Shown piece after piece: positions 59,162 through 64,000 of a stretch of 64,000 nucleotides of DNA (its first letter is position 1; each line of letters starts with the position of its first letter). The DNA is from Serilophus lunatus (taxonomy: Eukaryota > Chordata > Aves > Passeriformes > Eurylaimidae). The translations under genes were made by a program, and so were the position numbers. Below the pieces are notes generated by a model. It did no database searches. It saw only the letters and a program-made list of their open reading frames with translations, and was not told the origin of the DNA. Location: assembly GCA_013399895.1 (NCBI GenBank), contig VXBA01005476.1, forward strand, positions 762,198 through 826,197, given 5' to 3'.

Positions 59162-62100
59162 GTAGGTGACAGGGCAGGAATGTTTCTGCCCCTGCTGCTG
59201 AGCAAATTAGCATGAGCAGAGTCTCTCATGGTTCACATGTACCCTATGGCTCTGACTTCATCATGCAGGCAAGCTGTGCTGCAGGCTGGAAGACAAAACC
59301 ATGGAGGAGGAGGAGGGAGGAAGGGAAAGGGCAGCCTAACCCTTGGTGTAACATCTAAGGAGTGAGGAGACATGGTCAGAGCTGCAATCCCAGCCCTGAG
59401 ATAGCAGATGGCTTCAGTGGTCATCTCACCCAAGGCATTTATACAGCAAGTGTCTTCAGAGACTTCCTCTCCTCTTCTCTCTCCTGTCCTGTCCTCTCTC
59501 CCACGTCGGAGCCTGTCTGTGCTGTAGTACAGGAAAGCACAGCATAACCTTTCCCTATTTCTCTTATACTATCCCTATTCTGCCCTGGTGGTCCTTATTC
59601 ATGTAGGGCCCAGTTTCTGTTCTTTAAGGAGATATGCTGTTCCTCATCCAAGCTCTCCCAAAGGAGATGGCCCCTCCACCTTCTTCTGGCTTAGGCTTCA
59701 TTTGCACCTTTTTTGTCAAAAGCTCACTGGAGTACTCCTATCAGCAAAGCCTCTGTGTACATCAGGCTTAAGGAAGTTTTTATGAGCAGAGAAACACAGC
59801 TGTGAAAGAAATACCCCCAGCCTCTGACCTCCCGCAAGACAGACGGGGTTTTAAACTCCCTCTAGGCATTTAAATATGAGCTTGGGTTGCCAATGTGTTC
59901 TCCCAGTCCTGATGATAAAGGGTATGTTAGAAAGTTCAGGGGAGAAGCTCCTTCCCTCCTCCTCTGCCACACACATGCCCATGCACAGGCTCTGCCTTCA
60001 GTAGAGGTGGGTCTCTCACTTAGTAAAGGCTTTTCAAGAGTTTCTTCACATGCAGGTACTAGAATAACCAGCCACATTTAAATACTTCTTTAAGTGTTTA
60101 AATCTTCTCCGCAGTGGAAGATCCAGCCATGTATGTCACAGCTACCGAGTGCTTCAGAAATACCTAGCTCTGATTTTGTTGTCTTAAAGAGGACTGAAAC
60201 TTACTGAATGTCAGTACTTACAAATCCCATCCTTGTGCTCCTCTCAGTTTCCAGAGGCAACTACTTGGAAGATGGTTGTACAGGGTCAGCATATCTGTGA
60301 GGATGCACTGGCATGTCACAAGATTTCCTACAGCACAGTAATCTGTGTACCTTGAATTGTTCCAACATCCAAGCATATTACAAATAGGTTAGGTCTTACT
60401 GATCCCCAGAGAAATTCTTAGCAGTATGTGAAAGGGACTGAGTTCAGCAACCCAAAAGAGGCCTGAAACCTCATCTCCTATCATTTACATTGCCCCTAAC
60501 AAGCTAGAAATCTTACAAGAGTTTATGGCACAGCCTTTCTAGGAAGGACACTGGATCACATTATCTTCCCAGCACCAATTATCTGACATGGCATAAGGGT
60601 TGTGGTCTAGGCACAAAAAGGTGAGACATGGTCATACCCTGGGATGAGAATCTTTGAGTAATTTCTAAAATGCTGAATACAGCTTGGGCTTTTCCTTGGC
60701 ATGAAGGTTGTCCCAAAACCAGACTCACGGGTACTTGATCTTGATGGCTCACTTGCTCAGTGGTTGAGCAATGTAAATGGTGGAAACTGATTTCACAGAG
60801 GTAACTTTGTCTTCAGTACTGTCTGAACAGCAGTTCCTGTAGAAGACTTCAGATCTAGTCATTAGGAATCATCTCTCCTTCCTGCTTCTATGTCTTTGTA
60901 ATATCATTCCAATGCCCTCACCTTCCTTCATGTGATTTCAGGAAGAACAACATGAGGTTATTCCAAAGAGAAAAATTTTTCAGGTGATCAGATTCTTGCC
61001 AGTCTCGAGAATTTTATTCCATAACTAGGGCATCAAGCTCATAAATGAACACAGACACCAGCCATCACCAAGTTCCTAGTGAACACTTGTGAGATTTGGG
61101 TACAAATGTGATTCTTGCTATAACTGGTCCTGGAGGATCAGGACCAAGGCCTTGGAGGCATCAGGAACATGATGAGAGCAAACAGCATGGCTGGATACCA
61201 AGGTTTAGGTCTTCACAGGGCCCATTTCTTAGAGGAGATGTTTTTCTAACTGCACTTAAAAAACTCAGGGTTGTCAGGACCTTGGTGCACATCTCAGGTG
61301 GCTTGTGCACTGAGTATGACACCCACATACACATGGATCTGCCTCCCTCTCAGTCAGGCTTGCGTCTCACTTATTCTCATTGCTCCCCCTCTCCTGCCCT
61401 GGGACTCTGACACCAGGAGCTGCTGTGCTCCACCTGAACCTAGTGGCACATGGGGGGGAAAGTGGCCATATTTTGTGGCTGACCCTTCCAACAAGGCATG
61501 CTCTCCACTTGCCACTTCACTGCTGAACTTCTTCCCTAGATGCCTCAGCACTCCTGTCCCATCATCTGACACCATGATTAGTTTTGTATGTTTTGAAAAT
61601 TCAGTTTGTTGTTGATATGATGTAGTCCTATCTTCTATTAGAGCATATAATAACTCCCTGATATTCCCACCATTATCTCTCTAGTACTATGGAACTCATT
61701 GCTTCCAGTACTTTGTGTCTGACTTTTGTTTTCTATCTGGCCTCTGGTACAGAATGTTCAGTGAAAGAACAATACCAAAGAAAAATTGAAAACAAAATAA
61801 ATCCTACCATACAGGTCAAATCTCTTGGCCTTTAAGGGATGGGCTTTGTGCTGTGGAATCTCTGTCAGAGACTCCAGTACTGCTTTGGGAAACAACATGT
61901 GAGCAGCCAAGTGCAGGACCACCTTTATTTCTCAGCAGCTCACTGCCTTGCAGAGGCAAGCCCGGTGACCTGGGAGCTGTGGGTAATAACACACAGAGTG
62001 CAGTTTTACACATGCCAAACCCATTTATTTACAGATGAGAAAGATTTCAGTCTTTTGGGGAAGTCACTTGTGGGCTGCTAAATCAGGAGAAGAGAAAAAA

Positions 62101-64000
62101 ACCAAAGGAAACAGGTGAAAAATGAGAAGCTGGGGAGCCCTCACCAGAGGGTGCTTTGGAGACGTTAGGAGTTAGCCAGCCTCACACAATTTCAGTGTGT
62201 TACATACAGGCACATTTTAACTACAGCCAGATGGATTCCATCATGTGAAGAGTAGAATGAAATTACTCCCAAAACTGTAACTTTGTTACAGCCAGTGGGG
62301 AAATGTGAATGTTTGAATGACTGCAAGAAGAGGGTTGATTATTAGCTTGGTTTATCTCCAGCAGATTAGGAATTCCAGGTCATGTCTGCTGACCAAACAC
62401 AGAGAGGTTTATGCCGTTTCTGTCCCACAACATTTGAGAAGGACTAACTAATACATCCCATTTTAAATCATACTTTCAGAACATATTCCCTGTATGTATT
62501 CAGTCCCAAATAAGTCCTGTCAGTCCCTCTGACTGATGCTGCCTCCATAAACCATGAATTTCAGTACCAAAGAGGAAATCTGAGCTGAGATAGAGATTTC
62601 AATTCAACTATACACAGGTAAAAACTCTGGTTTTGGTGTTGTTCATTGTCCTGTGGCTTTCATGCAATAAGAGCCATTTGAAGGAGGTCTTCTCCAATAA
62701 CCTTTTTTTTAAAAATTTTGTACTGAATGGCAGCCCTGCAGTAGTGAGCAGCAGATGAAGGGTTAAGCTTCCTGTGTGCTGCTGTGCTCTGCAGCCCTGC
62801 AAGCTGTGATCTTAGGCTGCTTCAGCTGCTACAATGGTCAAACACAGCAGTCTGCCCCTCACTGCAGACTGGGCTGGACACAGTCCTGACTAATCCCACG
62901 GAAGATTTGCAGCAGTTCTTAGATCCTCCTGACATCTGGGCAAATGCATTTGGGCGCTGCCTGCAAAACAGTGCTTGGAGCTAAGGTTCAGCTGGGGTGT
63001 TTCTCCTGGATGGATGAAGGAGTAAGTGGGAGCGAAGAAAAAGCAGCCTGCAGATAAACAACAAAGTCTTTTTAAGTTTCTTGTAGACAATCTAAACCAG
63101 AGCTAAGCGTATGTGGTCCCACCAGTCTGCCCTTTTCCTCCAGAGCCTTGGGGATGTCAAATGAAACAGCAAGTCATAGGATTCAAAAGAAACAAGATGT
63201 GCTTTCCTGTGAAGCACAGAGTAAACCTACTAAACTCCTTGCTGCAGGATGGTGCAGGTGTCAGAAGTTTTAAAAAACAAACAGCTGAATTTAATTAAAG
63301 TTAAAAGTACTGGCTCAGGGTGTATTTCAACATGGCTAAGGGTGGGCTGTAACACATTTTGGGGAAGGGTCATTATCTGCTTGTGTTATTCCCTGGCTGC
63401 CATCAGAAACAGTGGGATGAGGTGATGTTGTCTGGCCATTTCCATTTTCTTATCCAGTTGTGGAGCTTGTGCCTTTGTTCTGAAGTCAGGGCAATGTAGC
63501 TACGCCTGCTCTGTACACCTGCTCATACTTACAGTAGCTTAGAACTTGAGTTTCAGCTCAAGGATGAATTCAGACCATCTTGAGGGCAAATTTTAGGGGA
63601 CATGAGGAATCACATGTGAGCCCATGCTCCCCAAACACCGACACTGCACAGTGAAACCTTCTCCAAGAAATGTCTGAGAGAAGAGGAAATCGAGCTGTTC
63701 ACCTGCAAGTCTTGGCAAGTGTTAAAGCTTGTTTTTGCCAGAAAAGGAAACAGGTATTATTTACTCTGCTGAGTACGGTGGAAAGGCTGCTCTCTGACTA
63801 ACAAAACCTAAAAGAGCAACATGACCAACGTGTTAAGCATTTGGGCAGTGCAGCCACCGCTCTTGCACACAAGGACAATCACTATGAGCAATTAGAGGAC
63901 TCTGCCTCCACGCCAACAGAAACATCCCAGTTTGATTTTGGCAACTGTCTATGCACATGCCTCTTCTCACTTGATCCTGCTTTATAAAGGGCAAAAAATT

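Larger units (their letters stand above)
54421..64000. other. Upstream flank of CLDN16, no recognised gene
   Basis: In mammals CLDN1 lies on this side, transcribed away from CLDN16. I looked for a claudin GLW-C-C exon and saw none, so CLDN1 is probably beyond the window. Only the two splice-bounded plus-strand candidates and one weak MIR fragment stand out. Confidence 0.5.

Noticed and set aside
54421..64000. Expected CLDN1 gene.
   Set aside because: No claudin GLW-C-C first exon or later claudin membrane exons were seen on either strand. Probably beyond the right end.

Overview
This is a vertebrate nuclear window, most likely from a bird. It has long AT-leaning non-coding stretches, split genes with GT-AG introns, and one CpG-rich island. 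A CR1 LINE 3' end of the typical avian kind lies near 20.7 kb, with a few old MIR/CORE-SINE fragments elsewhere. Almost all open reading frames are chance frames. I see no prokaryotic, CRISPR, rRNA or tRNA features.

Two protein genes can be assembled exon by exon. CLDN16 (claudin-16) lies on the minus strand in five coding exons from 54007 down to 47090. It gives an unbroken 237-codon protein with four membrane segments, the claudin ECL1 signature and a C-terminal PDZ-binding TRV. TMEM207 lies on the plus strand, with four firm coding exons between 36981 and 39117 and a plausible signal-peptide exon at 28822. Its product is a small single-pass membrane protein with a Cys-rich membrane segment and a C-terminal PPSY motif. 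The two genes converge, with 8 kb between their stop codons. This matches the human 3q28 order CLDN1, CLDN16, TMEM207, IL1RAP.

Layout: (1) 1-10.7 kb has no recognised coding exon and by synteny is probably the first intron of a minus-strand IL1RAP. (2) 10.85-11.7 kb is a CpG island with a 9-base gap, the likely IL1RAP promoter and non-coding first exon. (3) 11.7-28.8 kb is intergenic, with the CR1 fragment. (4) 28.8-39.1 kb holds TMEM207. (5) 39.1-47.1 kb is the convergent intergenic stretch. (6) 47.1-54.0 kb is CLDN16, with an old MIR in intron 3 and an A-tract and short tandem repeat in intron 1. (7) 54-64 kb lies upstream of CLDN16. CLDN1 was not found there, but two splice-bounded plus-strand candidate exons of unknown identity were.

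CLDN16 acts in epithelial tight junctions in paracellular divalent-cation handling. TMEM207 is a poorly understood membrane adaptor-like protein. IL1RAP, if its promoter is correctly placed, encodes the shared IL-1/IL-33/IL-36 co-receptor. The genes share a conserved neighbourhood rather than a pathway.
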